This document shows, in pieces, positions 17,598 to 25,930 of a DNA stretch of 64,000 nt. Positions within the stretch are counted from its first letter, which is position 1, and the number at the start of each line of letters is the position of its first letter. Below the pieces are notes generated by a model. That model saw only the letters and a list, made by a program, of their open reading frames with translations. It made no database searches and was not told the origin of the DNA. The position numbers and the translations under genes are program-made. The stretch spans positions 372,001 to 436,000 of the forward strand of contig CANLHK010000001.1 of assembly GCA_947490615.1 (NCBI GenBank), written 5' to 3'. The DNA is from Planctomycetaceae bacterium. GTDB lineage: Bacteria > Planctomycetota > Phycisphaerae > Phycisphaerales > SM1A02.

Positions 17598-18635
17598 ATG
17601 GTGAAGAAGCGCAGCACACCTGGCCAGCATCTCTCTCAGTCCTCCGCCGCACCAGCGACGGCTGCGCAGCGGTTCGCTCCCCACGCGGTGCGGGGAGCTG
17701 CACTCTGGGTGCTCGCAGGCGCTGCAACCAAGGCCGCGTCGGGGCTTCCATCAGATTTGCCCTCGATCATCGAGCGCCTTGATCTCGACCCGACCACCGT
17801 CCTCGTGAGCGCGGTCCTCGTCGAGAGCGCCGTGGCGATCCTCGCGCTTGGCGCGCCGCGCCTTGCCAGAGTTCCGCTCGCTGCGCTGCTCACGCTGTTC
17901 CTTGCGATCCTCGCCGACCACATGGCAAGCACGAGTGAGTCCTGCGGTTGCTTTGGCGGTGCACGCGTTCCTGCGTCGGTCATGTTCGGCGCGGACCTCG
18001 TCGCGCTCGCGCTCGTTGTGTGGACATTCTGGCAGGCCCCGATCGCTGCGACGCGCTTGCGAGTGTTGCTCACCGTGACTCTCGCCGTGGTGCTCGCGAC
18101 CTCAGTGGCGTACTTCACGCAGAGGCGCGTCGAACACGCGCTCGTAGGAGTTCAACCAACCACCGTTGAACCGCCAACCGAAACGACCAAGGAAGGCTGG
18201 CACCCTCCGACCTCCATTCCCGAGCAAGTGATCTTGCGACCGCTGCAATGGATCGGCAAGCCGATTGCTGACACGCCGCTCGGCACTTGGGTCGACACCC
18301 GCGCCTTCCCTCCCAAGGCGCGACTCATCTTCTTCTATCGCTCCTGCAACCACTGCGCAGATCTCCTGACGACGCTCGCGCATGAGCAAGCGTCCGCGCC
18401 CGACACCGCGCCAATCTATGTCCTCGTGCAGTTGCCCACGCCAAGCGCGTACAAGGGCCGACTATTCGTCGATCGGGTTCCGACGCACGCGCTGTGGGTG
18501 GAACTCCCTGCGACGGTGAAGGCGTATGTCATGACGCCGCCCTGGATCGTCGATGTCGAGGACTCGCGGGTCGTGCGCGCAGAGCGCGTCCCTTGGCCAG
18601 GCGAGAAAGACGCGAAGTCTGCCGCGCCCAAGTAG
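17598..18635 (+). CDS. MauE/DoxX-like membrane domain fused to thioredoxin-like domain
   Basis: The protein is 345 residues. The N-terminal half has four predicted membrane helices (about 28-170) and the segment ESCGCFGG between helices, which is typical of MauE/DoxX-like redox membrane proteins. A Pro/Thr-rich linker follows, then a thioredoxin-like domain starting near 235 with a CNHC motif in FFYRSCNHCADLL. The fusion could pass reducing or oxidising power across the membrane to fold or maintain an exported protein. The orientation would put the CNHC domain outside or in the periplasm, which is an inference. It is 11 bases upstream of the sulfotransferase-like gene. Confidence 0.72.
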   Translation: MVKKRSTPGQHLSQSSAAPATAAQRFAPHAVRGAALWVLAGAATKAASGLPSDLPSIIERLDLDPTTVLVSAVLVESAVAILALGAPRLARVPLAALLTLFLAILADHMASTSESCGCFGGARVPASVMFGADLVALALVVWTFWQAPIAATRLRVLLTVTLAVVLATSVAYFTQRRVEHALVGVQPTTVEPPTETTKEGWHPPTSIPEQVILRPLQWIGKPIADTPLGTWVDTRAFPPKARLIFFYRSCNHCADLLTTLAHEQASAPDTAPIYVLVQLPTPSAYKGRLFVDRVPTHALWVELPATVKAYVMTPPWIVDVEDSRVVRAERVPWPGEKDAKSAAPK

Positions 18636-18646
18636 AGTGGTCCTTG

Positions 18647-19222
18647 ATGCCGCGCGACTTCACCACGATCGTTTCAGGACTTCCGCGCTCAGGCACGAGC
18701 ATGGCGATGCAGATGATTGTTGCTGGTGGAATCGAACCGCTCGTCGATGGGCTGCGCATCGCCGACGCCGACAATCCGCGCGGGTACTACGAACTCGATC
18801 GCGTGAAGAGTCTTCGCACCGACAAGAGTTGGCTCGACGGCGCGCGCGGCAAGGTGGTCAAAGTCATTCACCTGCTCGTTCCTGAGCTGCCCGACGACCG
18901 ACCGTACCGCGTGATCTTTCTCGAACGCGACCTGCGCGAGGTCGTGCAGAGCCAGAGTGCGATGCTCGCGCGCAGTGCCAAGGCAGGAGGCGCCCTCGCG
19001 CCCGAGCGACTCATGGCGGTCTATGAAGCGCAGCTCCGGCAGGTCCATGCGTGGCTCGCGGCGCGGCCAAACTTCAGCGTTCGAATCGTGAAGCACGCGG
19101 CGCTGCTCGCTGACGCTTCCACAGAGGCCCGCGGCATTGCTGCGTTTCTTGGTGACGATCTCGATCTCGCAGCGATGGCCGCAGCCGTGGATCCGACGCT
19201 TCATCGCAACCGAATCGCCTGA
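18647..19222 (+). CDS. Sulfotransferase-like P-loop protein
   Basis: The protein is 191 residues, short for the family. The N-terminal TTIVSGLPRSGTSMAMQMI is the PAPS 5'-phosphosulfate-binding loop typical of bacterial sulfotransferase-fold proteins. YRVIFLERDLREVVQSQSAML matches the 3'-phosphate-binding region. The catalytic base is not evident, so sulfate transfer itself is unproven. The frame continues upstream to 18494 but inside the previous gene. ATG at 18647 gives the right N-terminus. It follows the MauE-thioredoxin gene by 11 bases. Confidence 0.75.
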   Translation: MPRDFTTIVSGLPRSGTSMAMQMIVAGGIEPLVDGLRIADADNPRGYYELDRVKSLRTDKSWLDGARGKVVKVIHLLVPELPDDRPYRVIFLERDLREVVQSQSAMLARSAKAGGALAPERLMAVYEAQLRQVHAWLAARPNFSVRIVKHAALLADASTEARGIAAFLGDDLDLAAMAAAVDPTLHRNRIA

Positions 19223-19249
19223 CGCGATCCTCAGCGCTCGCGTGGCGCG

Positions 19250-21319
19250 CTAGATCTGTTCGAGTTGGTGCTTCCTCGCGAAGTCGTTCGGTCCAAACGG
19301 CGCATCCTTCGGTCGAACAGCAACGCCACGCACGAGCTGCGCCACGCTTTCTCGCGCCGACACTGCTGCGTCTCGATCGCCGTTTCGCTCGGCAACGAGC
19401 GCGAGCCAGCGCTGCGCGTCGAGTTGCCCCGCATCGTGCTTGATCGCGAAGTTCAAACTGGTTGCGGCGTTGGCGAGATCGCCGTACCACGCGAGCGCTG
19501 CACCGAGCACCGTGTGCGCGTCAGGAAGCGACTGCGTGATCTCGAGGGCATCAAGCGCGTGGCCTGCGGCTTCTTCAAATCCACCAAGCGCGAGTTGGGC
19601 GCGCGCAAGTCCAAGATGGGTTGCGGGATCGCGCGGATTGCGCGCGCGAGCACTTTCGAAGTGCCCGCGAGCCTCGGCATGCTGACCAGCAAGAGCAAGC
19701 AACTGCGCCAAGGGAAGCGCAAGCTCAGGGCGGTTTCGCACGATGCGCTCGACGGCGCTGATCTGCTCGCGCGCTGCGCTCACTTCGCCAAGCAACGCCA
19801 GTGCGGCGCCGCGCGACATCTGCATCTCAATGTTTGAGCTGTCAAGCTCGAGGTACTTGCGTGTGACCTCCGCTGCGTCGGCAAATCGCCCGACTGTCAC
19901 GAGGCAGGTCGCCAAGCAAAGCGAGTATCTCGATTCCTCCGCGCGATGCTCCACGAGCCATTGGAAGTGCGGAATCGCATCTTCGGGCCGACGCCGCGAC
20001 ATGAGCGACACCGCGAGGTTGAAGCGGCTCTCCCGACGCACGAGATCCACTTGCCCCTGCACATCGCTCGGTAGCGCGGCCATGTAGCCAAGGTCGACGA
20101 GTTGCGCGACGGCATCCGCGGCCTCGAAGGGATCGAGGCGCATTTCGGGTGGATGCAATCCCGCATCGCCCTCTACAAGATCCCACGACGGAATGCGCAC
20201 AGGCGCGGGCGCTTCGAGCGCCTCCGCAAGCACGCGGCCATCGAAGTCTTCTCCTGCGGGAAGGCCCAACAGGGCGAGCGCGGTTGGCGCCAAGTCGAGA
20301 ATCGTCGGCGAAGCGAGTTCCACGCCGCGCTTGATGCCAGGACCAGAAAGAACCAGAACGCCCTCAGGTCGATGCCAACTCGACTCAAGTTCCATGCGCC
20401 GCTCGGGCGGGAGTCCCGCAAGACTTGGACGCAAGTGATCCGAGTGAAAGCCGTGATCCGAGAGTAAGAGCACGGTGGTGTCACTCCCTGCCGCGGCAAG
20501 GAGTCGGCCAAGCGCTGCATCGTGCCACTCGTACACGCGGTCCATCACGGAGCCAAACTGTCGCTGCTCGCGCTCGGAGACATGGGCCATCTTTGGCGCG
20601 AGGAACTGCATGAAGTGATGGCCGACGGTGTCGATGGCATCGAAGAACACCATCGTCGCGTCGCACCGCGGTTGCTCGCGAAGAGCACGCAGCGCGGCGC
20701 CCTCGATGCTCATCGCCGACGACATGAGTTTGACCAGCGTCTTGACGCGTGCGTCAGAGGATCCGATCTCATCAACCTTGGGGAGGAGTTCTCGAAGGAG
20801 TTCCGGAGGAAATGAGGCAGACCGCTGCCGTGCTTGCGCGATTTCTGGCGCGAGCGTCTCGGGGTGGACCACGCGCGGCGTGATCGACCATGGAGCTGAC
20901 GCAGTCGAAGGGTCACCTTCCTGCAGCAGATTGCTCACGATGACGCCACGAATCGGTTCGGCAGGATGCGAGGCATACCAACCGATCACCGTCGTCGAGA
21001 GCCCGCGCTGGCAGAAGATGTTCCAGAGTGCCTTGGTCTTGCGCGTGGTGCTTGAGGAAACCTGCAAGCCGCTGCCATCAGGCTTCGGCTCGACAAAGTT
21101 CAGGACCCCGTGCTTGTCGGGAATCTTGCCCGTTGCAATCGATGTCCAAAGCAGTGGCGAGAGCTTCGGCTCAAGGGTTCCAAGCCCTGCGCGCGTCCCA
21201 GCATCGACAAGCCGTCGCAGGTTCGGCAACTTGCCCGCGGCGAAGAGCCGATTGATCAGCACCCAGTCCGCGGCGTCCCAACCGATGATCAGCAGTCGCT
21301 TCGCGGGGCGCACGGGCAT
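19250..21319 (-). CDS. Alkaline-phosphatase-superfamily phosphodiesterase/TPR fusion
   Basis: The protein is 689 residues. Residues 1-420 match the type I phosphodiesterase/nucleotide pyrophosphatase branch of the alkaline phosphatase superfamily: LLIIGWDAADW carries the first metal-binding Asp, SPLLWTSIATGKIPDKHG the nucleophile Thr, and LLLSDHGFHSDH the second metal site. Residues 430-689 are tetratricopeptide-type helical repeats (for example MSRGAALALLGEVSAAREQI, THLGLARAQLALGGFEEAAG). No signal peptide is visible. Fusions of this kind recur in planctomycetes; the substrate is unknown. An AGGA sequence 7 bases upstream supports the ATG at 21319. It runs convergent with the sulfotransferase-like gene. 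Confidence 0.8.
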   Translation of the reverse strand: MPVRPAKRLLIIGWDAADWVLINRLFAAGKLPNLRRLVDAGTRAGLGTLEPKLSPLLWTSIATGKIPDKHGVLNFVEPKPDGSGLQVSSSTTRKTKALWNIFCQRGLSTTVIGWYASHPAEPIRGVIVSNLLQEGDPSTASAPWSITPRVVHPETLAPEIAQARQRSASFPPELLRELLPKVDEIGSSDARVKTLVKLMSSAMSIEGAALRALREQPRCDATMVFFDAIDTVGHHFMQFLAPKMAHVSEREQRQFGSVMDRVYEWHDAALGRLLAAAGSDTTVLLLSDHGFHSDHLRPSLAGLPPERRMELESSWHRPEGVLVLSGPGIKRGVELASPTILDLAPTALALLGLPAGEDFDGRVLAEALEAPAPVRIPSWDLVEGDAGLHPPEMRLDPFEAADAVAQLVDLGYMAALPSDVQGQVDLVRRESRFNLAVSLMSRRRPEDAIPHFQWLVEHRAEESRYSLCLATCLVTVGRFADAAEVTRKYLELDSSNIEMQMSRGAALALLGEVSAAREQISAVERIVRNRPELALPLAQLLALAGQHAEARGHFESARARNPRDPATHLGLARAQLALGGFEEAAGHALDALEITQSLPDAHTVLGAALAWYGDLANAATSLNFAIKHDAGQLDAQRWLALVAERNGDRDAAVSARESVAQLVRGVAVRPKDAPFGPNDFARKHQLEQI

Positions 21320-21337
21320 CCTCCGATCCTAACCGCC

Positions 21338-21373
21338 AAAAAAGCACCACGGGTGACTTGAGGTCACCCGTGG
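21338..21373 (-). terminator. Terminator of PEP-CTERM gene 21439-22026
   Basis: On the minus strand a 26-27 base hairpin (CCACGGGTGAC pairing with GTCACCCGTGG, 21347-21373) is followed by six U (21338-21343). It separates the PEP-CTERM gene from the downstream phosphodiesterase/TPR gene. Confidence 0.88.
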
Positions 21374-21438
21374 CGTGCATTTCGAATCCCGCGATGCTGA
21401 ATCGCGCAAACAAACCGAGCACTGCAGTCGTGTCGGGA

Positions 21439-22026
21439 TCAGCGACGACGACGGCCAGCGAGACCAGCGAGGCCGAGGAGCGCGATGGCGCCTGGAGCTG
21501 GGGTGACAGAGATGGTGGTGCCAGCAACGGACTCCCACTCGATGAACGCAACGGTGCGCGTCGAGGCGGTTGCGCCCACATCCATACGGCCGAAGCCGAA
21601 GTGAGTCAGGCCGTCGGCTGCGAGGAACTTGAAGCCGAAGTAGTTGGCGGCGTTGAGCGACCAGTTGCCCGCGGCTGCGCCGAAGACCACTGCGCCCGTG
21701 CCGAGCATGTTCGAACCAACAGCGCCGACTGCCGTGCCCTGACCAAGGCTACCAGCCGAACCCGTGGTGACGCCTGGGAAGCGCATCATGCCGCTGCCCG
21801 TCGCGTTGAACCAAGAGAGACCCGTCGCAGCGTAGGGATTGATGTCCCAACCTGCGGGAGGTGCGGCGCCGGTGGTCTGGGTCTCGACATTGATGTAGGA
21901 ACCATCGATGTTGGCTGGAACAACAATGTTGCAATCCCAGTGAACGATGGCTGCGTTGGCCGCACCGGCGACGAGCGCCGCGCTGGCTGCCGTCGCGAAG
22001 TGCGCGGCAAGACGATTCGAAAGCAT
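21439..22026 (-). CDS. PEP-CTERM-type secreted protein, copy 1
   Basis: The protein is 195 residues. A signal peptide ending in AGAANA is followed by the mature start AIVHWDCNIVVPANIDGSY. The mature domain is Gly/Ala/Asn-rich and contains GWDINPYAATGLSWFNATG and a FGFKFLAADGLTHFGFGRMDV segment that looks like a beta sandwich. The last 25 residues (VTPAPGAIALLGLAGLAG then RRRR) are a sorting tail: a PAPG motif, a hydrophobic helix and an Arg cluster. Such tails are removed by exosortase-type enzymes. No exosortase gene is in the window. The ATG at 22026 is chosen because upstream codons to 22296 are not signal-like. Copy 2 lies 386 bases upstream. Confidence 0.85.
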   Translation of the reverse strand: MLSNRLAAHFATAASAALVAGAANAAIVHWDCNIVVPANIDGSYINVETQTTGAAPPAGWDINPYAATGLSWFNATGSGMMRFPGVTTGSAGSLGQGTAVGAVGSNMLGTGAVVFGAAAGNWSLNAANYFGFKFLAADGLTHFGFGRMDVGATASTRTVAFIEWESVAGTTISVTPAPGAIALLGLAGLAGRRRR

Positions 22027-22364
22027 CTCTGAACCTTTCAGACAAGGTCCAAGGCTCACCGCGAAGTTGGATTCTTCGACCGACATGGACTGTCGGCTCT
22101 CGGAGTGACAGTAATCCGAGACCAGAGAGACAGGGAACAGGACATGGAAGACTGCCCCCGACTTCGCTGAACGCAAATGTGAACGAGCCCGTTTCAACGC
22201 TTTCTTTCGCGATCCTCCATGCAACCTCGCCGATCTCCCGCGACTTATGGTGATTCGACCAGCGAGCATGGCACCTAAGTGCCTTCTTGAACTCAAGTTA
22301 CAGCGACAATCCTTCCGTCACCTGCATGTAACTCCATCCGATTCGAGAGACGCGCAAAATGACA
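22027..22364. other. Leader region between the two PEP-CTERM genes, with tandem hairpins
   Basis: No gene is supported. On the minus strand, as the leader of copy 1, two consecutive hairpins can form: CTCGGA/TCCGAG (22099-22120) and CCGACA/TGTCGG (22080-22096). They sit 54-94 bases before the start codon, a good place for translational control, but they match no riboswitch that I know. Confidence 0.4.
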
Positions 22365-22390
22365 CGGACGCCCCGCAAGGGGGGCGTCCG
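22365..22390 (-). terminator. Hairpin terminator after PEP-CTERM copy 2
   Basis: A 10-bp perfect stem CGGACGCCCC/GGGGCGTCCG (22365-22374 and 22381-22390) lies 23 bases past the stop of copy 2. The minus-strand tail after it is only weakly U-rich (GTGTCATTTTG). A stronger T run (TTGTTTTTT) lies on the plus-strand side. It may therefore act in either direction. Confidence 0.55.
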
Positions 22391-22412
22391 CGCTTGTTTT
22401 TTGCTTGAACGA

Positions 22413-23006
22413 TCAGCGACGACGACGACCAGCGAGGCCCGCGAGCCCGAGGAGCGCGATGGCGCCCGGAGCTGGGGTGACAGAGATGGTGGTGCCAGCA
22501 ACGGACTCCCACTCGATGAACGCAACGGTGCGCGTCGAGCCGGTCGCGCCCACATCCATACGGCCGAAGCCGAAGTGAGTCAGGCCGTCGGACGCAAGGA
22601 ACTTGAAGCCGAAGTAGTTGGCGGCGTTGAACGACCAGTTGCCTGCGGCTGCGCCGAAGACGACTGCGCCCGTGCCGAGCATGTTCGAACCAACAGCGCC
22701 GACTTCCACGCCCTGCGCGAGGCTACCAGCGGAGCCAGTGACCTGGCCGGGGTGGCGCATCATGCCGCTGCCCGTCGCGTTGAACCAAGAGAGACCCGTC
22801 GAAGCGTAGGGATTGATGTCCCAACCTGCGGTCACGCCACCGGTCGCGCCGGTGGTCTGGGTCTCGACATTGATGTAGGAGCCATCGATGTTGGCTGGAA
22901 CAACAATGTTGCAATCCCAGTGAACGATGGCGGCGTTGGCGCCCGCGGCAGCGATCGATGCAGCAGCAGCGACAGCAAGGTGCTTGGAAAGTCGAATGGA
23001 CAGCAT
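22413..23006 (-). CDS. PEP-CTERM-type secreted protein, copy 2
   Basis: The protein is 197 residues and nearly identical in the mature part to the product of 21439-22026. Differences are in the signal peptide, a two-residue insertion (TGGVTAGWD against PPAGWD) and scattered changes. It has the same HWDCNIVVPANIDGSY start and the same VTPAPGAIALLGLAGLAG tail with four Arg. An AGAGGGA Shine-Dalgarno sequence lies 6 bases before the ATG at 23006, in contrast to the weaker site of copy 1. Exported and probably surface-sorted; function unknown. Confidence 0.86.
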   Translation of the reverse strand: MLSIRLSKHLAVAAAASIAAAGANAAIVHWDCNIVVPANIDGSYINVETQTTGATGGVTAGWDINPYASTGLSWFNATGSGMMRHPGQVTGSAGSLAQGVEVGAVGSNMLGTGAVVFGAAAGNWSFNAANYFGFKFLASDGLTHFGFGRMDVGATGSTRTVAFIEWESVAGTTISVTPAPGAIALLGLAGLAGRRRR

Positions 23007-23359
23007 GATTCCCTCTTCTCCGTGTGATACGAAACTGGTTCTAAACCCCTCGATCGGACTCAGGCTGCCCTTTGCAGCCAACGAGCGAAACGAGCGCTCG
23101 TAAGGAGATTCGATCCAGTCCCTAACGCAGGAACGGTGCCACGACTTTGAAGTCGAGCAAGAAGCCTTTGCAGAGAACGCTCAGGAATCTCTGAGGAATT
23201 GATCGGCGTATGTTCATTCAGGTCAGATAATTACGCCGCTTCGAGCAGTCTGAGGGCTCCGCGCCAGGGTATGCCGCCTCGAATGTTGGAGATCGATGAA
23301 TCGCGCGCCGAGCCTGCAACCGCCTCGACGCAAAAATCCTGCGCCGTTAGGGTGCGCGG
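23007..23359. other. 353-bp divergent intergenic region
   Basis: This region separates PEP-CTERM copy 2 (minus) from the asparaginase gene (plus) and should carry both promoters. An AT-richer patch with GATAAT (about 23224-23229) is a possible plus-strand -10 box, but I cannot pair it with a clear -35. Small dyads GACTTTGAAGTC and CTCAGGAATCTCTGAG lie at about 23140-23195. No gene or RNA was recognised. Confidence 0.35.
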
Positions 23360-24385
23360 ATGAGCCAAGCCGAGCCGCACCAAGGTGCGCACCCGCACGC
23401 AACCAGCCGCCGAAACGCCTGCCTCGCGCTCCTCAGTGCCGCGACTGTTGGCGCGTGTGCAAGCGAGGGCTCGCACGCGAGAGAGGCTGCAGCCAAGCCG
23501 CTTCCCCCACTTCCTCGCGCTCCCATGGTGCTGTCGACCTGGAACCACGGTCTCCCCGCGAACCTCGCGGCGCTCGAGCTCCTGCATGGTCCGGGCGTGA
23601 CCAAGTCCGCGCTCGACGCCGTCGAAGCTGGCTGTCGCGTGGTCGAGCTCGAATGCCCCGACATGACCGTCGGCCTCGGTTCGCGCCCCGACCGTGATGG
23701 ACGGGTCACCCTCGATGCCGCAGTCATGGTCGGTGACGGCCGCGGCGGCTGCGTCGCCTTCGTCCAAGGCGTCAAGCATCCGATCTCGCTCGCGCGCCTC
23801 GTGATGGAGCGCACCCCGCACGTCCTCCTCGTCGGCGCTGGAGCCGAGCAGTTTGCGCGGGAGTGCGGAGTCGAGGTCGCCCTTCCGACGCTGACGCCCG
23901 CAGCCGAGGCGCAGTGGCGAGCCTGGCTTACCGAGAAAAAGTACGCCCCGAAGATCAACATCGAGAACCACGACACGATTTCGATGCTCGCGCTCGATGC
24001 CCAAGGCGTCATGGCTGCGGGGTCGACCACGAGCGGGCTCGCCTACAAGATGCACGGCCGCGTGGGTGATTCACCCATCCTCGGCGCGGGGATCTTCGTC
24101 GACGCTCCAATTGGCGGCGCGATCTGCACGGGGCTCGGCGAAACGGTGCTCCGCACGCTTGGCGCACACCTCGCCGTCGAAGCGATGCGCGCGGGCGCCA
24201 CGCCGCAAGAAGCCTGCGAGCAAGCCATCGATCGCGTGATCGCCAAGAATCCCCATCCCGAGAACTACCAGGTTGGCATGCTGGCGCTGGACTACCACGG
24301 CCTGCACGGAGCCTGCGCGGTGCAGAGCGGCTTCACCTTCGCGCTCCAGACCGAATTGCATGAGTCTCCCTCGCGCCTTCGATGA
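23360..24385 (+). CDS. Isoaspartyl peptidase/L-asparaginase family Ntn-hydrolase, exported
   Basis: The protein is 341 residues. Residues 1-33 hold a twin-Arg, Tat-like export signal (SRRNACLALL) ending in a lipobox-like VGAC. The remainder matches the N4-(beta-N-acetylglucosaminyl)-asparaginase/type 2 asparaginase family. NHDTISMLALD contains the autocleavage site between Asp and Thr, where Thr becomes the nucleophile. Downstream GSTTSGLAYKMHGRVGDSPILGAG shows the binding residues Arg and Asp. The enzyme probably cleaves GlcNAc-Asn or isoaspartyl bonds outside the cytoplasm. Confidence 0.85.
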   Translation: MSQAEPHQGAHPHATSRRNACLALLSAATVGACASEGSHAREAAAKPLPPLPRAPMVLSTWNHGLPANLAALELLHGPGVTKSALDAVEAGCRVVELECPDMTVGLGSRPDRDGRVTLDAAVMVGDGRGGCVAFVQGVKHPISLARLVMERTPHVLLVGAGAEQFARECGVEVALPTLTPAAEAQWRAWLTEKKYAPKINIENHDTISMLALDAQGVMAAGSTTSGLAYKMHGRVGDSPILGAGIFVDAPIGGAICTGLGETVLRTLGAHLAVEAMRAGATPQEACEQAIDRVIAKNPHPENYQVGMLALDYHGLHGACAVQSGFTFALQTELHESPSRLR

Positions 24386-24482
24386 AGCGCGACCTGTGAT
24401 CGGCTCGAATCGAGCACCATTCCTGACACGCTGCGCAGCACGAGTCGCGACAATCAAGATCTCTCCCACCGAGGTTTTTCCC

Positions 24483-25919
24483 ATGTTCCTACGACAACTC
24501 TCTGACGATCGACTCGCCACCTTCACCTACCTCATCGGCTGCCAGAAGGTTGGCCAAGCCATCGTGATCGATCCACAGCGCGACATCGATCGGTATGAGC
24601 GCCTCGCTGCCGCCAACGGTCTGCGCATCGTCGCAGCGGCCGAGACGCACATCCACGCTGACTTTCTTTCGGGCCTGCGCGAGTTCGCTGAGCGCGGCGC
24701 GCGTGTCTATGTCTCGGATGAAGGCGACGCCGATTGGAAGTACGGCTGGCTACACCAACGATCGACTGGCGGAAACTACGACGCTGTGCTGTTGAAGCAC
24801 GGCGCGACATTCCGCGTGGGCTCGATCCAGTTCCGCGCCTTGCACACGCCTGGACACACACCCGAGCACCTCTGCTACGAGGTCACCGACGCGGGCTCGG
24901 GAGCAACCGAGCCCATCGGAATCTTCACGGGTGACTTCGTGTTCGTGGGCGACCTTGGTCGGCCTGATCTCTTGGAGACCGCGGCGGGATTCACCGGCAG
25001 TGCAGAGCCCGCTGCGCGCCGCCTCTTCAACACCGTGCACACAGTCTCTGCGTGGAGCGATCACCTTCAACTCTGGCCAGGCCACGGCGCAGGGAGCGCG
25101 TGCGGCAAGGCGCTTGGCGCGATCCCACAAACCACTGCGGGCTACGAGAAACGGACCAATCCAGCACTCCGCGCTGCAACCTCCGAGCAGGGCTTTGTTG
25201 ACTTCATCCTGAGTGGACAGCCCGAGCCTGCGTTGTACTTCGCGCGGATGAAACGCGACAACAAACGCGGGCCTCGCGTGCTTGGAGCGCTCCCAACTCC
25301 GCGCGCATTGACCGCAAAGGAGCTCCTCGCGCACGACGCGCGCCGCACCGCGATTCTCGATACTCGTTCGTGGCCCGCCTTCCGCGATGCACATCTTTCT
25401 GGCTCGCTCTTCGTGCCGTTGGAGAAGGCGTTCCCGACTGACGCGGGATCGTTCGTGACCGAGGACGAAGACATCGTGCTCCTCATCGAACCATCGCGCG
25501 TCGAAGAAGCGGTGCGCGAACTCGTGCGCGTTGGACTCGATCGCATCGTGGGCTACTTCGATGCCACGAAGTTTGAAGAACTCGCGCTCGCTGGAGCGAC
25601 GCTTGCGCAGACGCGCGAAGTGACCGCGGCATCGGTCGACCAAGAGATCGAGGCGCGCAAGCCCTTCGTGCTTGATGTGCGTCGTGCCACCGAGTACGCC
25701 GCGGGCAACATCGAGGGCGCGACGAACATTGCCCACACTCGGTTGCTCTCAAAACTCGCCTCGGTCCCGAAGACCCGCGAAGTCCTCGTGCACTGCCAAG
25801 GGGGCTTCCGCAGCGCGCGTGCCTGTGCGCTCCTCGAGCGTCATGGGTACACCGCGACAAACCTCGCGGGCGGCTACGGCGCGTACGCGAAGTTGCACAC
25901 CACGCTCACGACTGTGTGA
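24483..25919 (+). CDS. MBL-fold hydrolase with two rhodanese domains (persulfide handling)
   Basis: The protein is 478 residues. Residues 1-240 form a metallo-beta-lactamase fold of the persulfide dioxygenase/glyoxalase II type, with THIHADFLSG (His56, His58, Asp60), HTPGHTPEH (His121) and FTGDFVFVGDLGRPD. Two rhodanese domains follow. The first (ILDTRSWPAFRDAHLSGSLF) lacks the catalytic Cys, with LIEPS in the expected place. The second has an active-type loop HCQGGFRSAR. The start is ATG 24483; the longer frame to 24273 overlaps the asparaginase gene. The next gene also encodes a rhodanese, 11 bases away, so they form a sulfur module. Confidence 0.88.
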   Translation: MFLRQLSDDRLATFTYLIGCQKVGQAIVIDPQRDIDRYERLAAANGLRIVAAAETHIHADFLSGLREFAERGARVYVSDEGDADWKYGWLHQRSTGGNYDAVLLKHGATFRVGSIQFRALHTPGHTPEHLCYEVTDAGSGATEPIGIFTGDFVFVGDLGRPDLLETAAGFTGSAEPAARRLFNTVHTVSAWSDHLQLWPGHGAGSACGKALGAIPQTTAGYEKRTNPALRAATSEQGFVDFILSGQPEPALYFARMKRDNKRGPRVLGALPTPRALTAKELLAHDARRTAILDTRSWPAFRDAHLSGSLFVPLEKAFPTDAGSFVTEDEDIVLLIEPSRVEEAVRELVRVGLDRIVGYFDATKFEELALAGATLAQTREVTAASVDQEIEARKPFVLDVRRATEYAAGNIEGATNIAHTRLLSKLASVPKTREVLVHCQGGFRSARACALLERHGYTATNLAGGYGAYAKLHTTLTTV

Positions 25920-25930
25920 AAGAGAACGCT

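Larger units (their letters stand above)
21439..23006. repeat. Tandem gene duplication (two PEP-CTERM copies)
   Basis: The two coding regions match closely at the DNA level. For example, 21877-21953 and 22854-22930 differ by about one base, and the last 100 coding bases are nearly identical. The signal-peptide regions, by contrast, have diverged. This pattern fits a tandem duplication with selection or gene conversion on the mature part. Confidence 0.8.
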
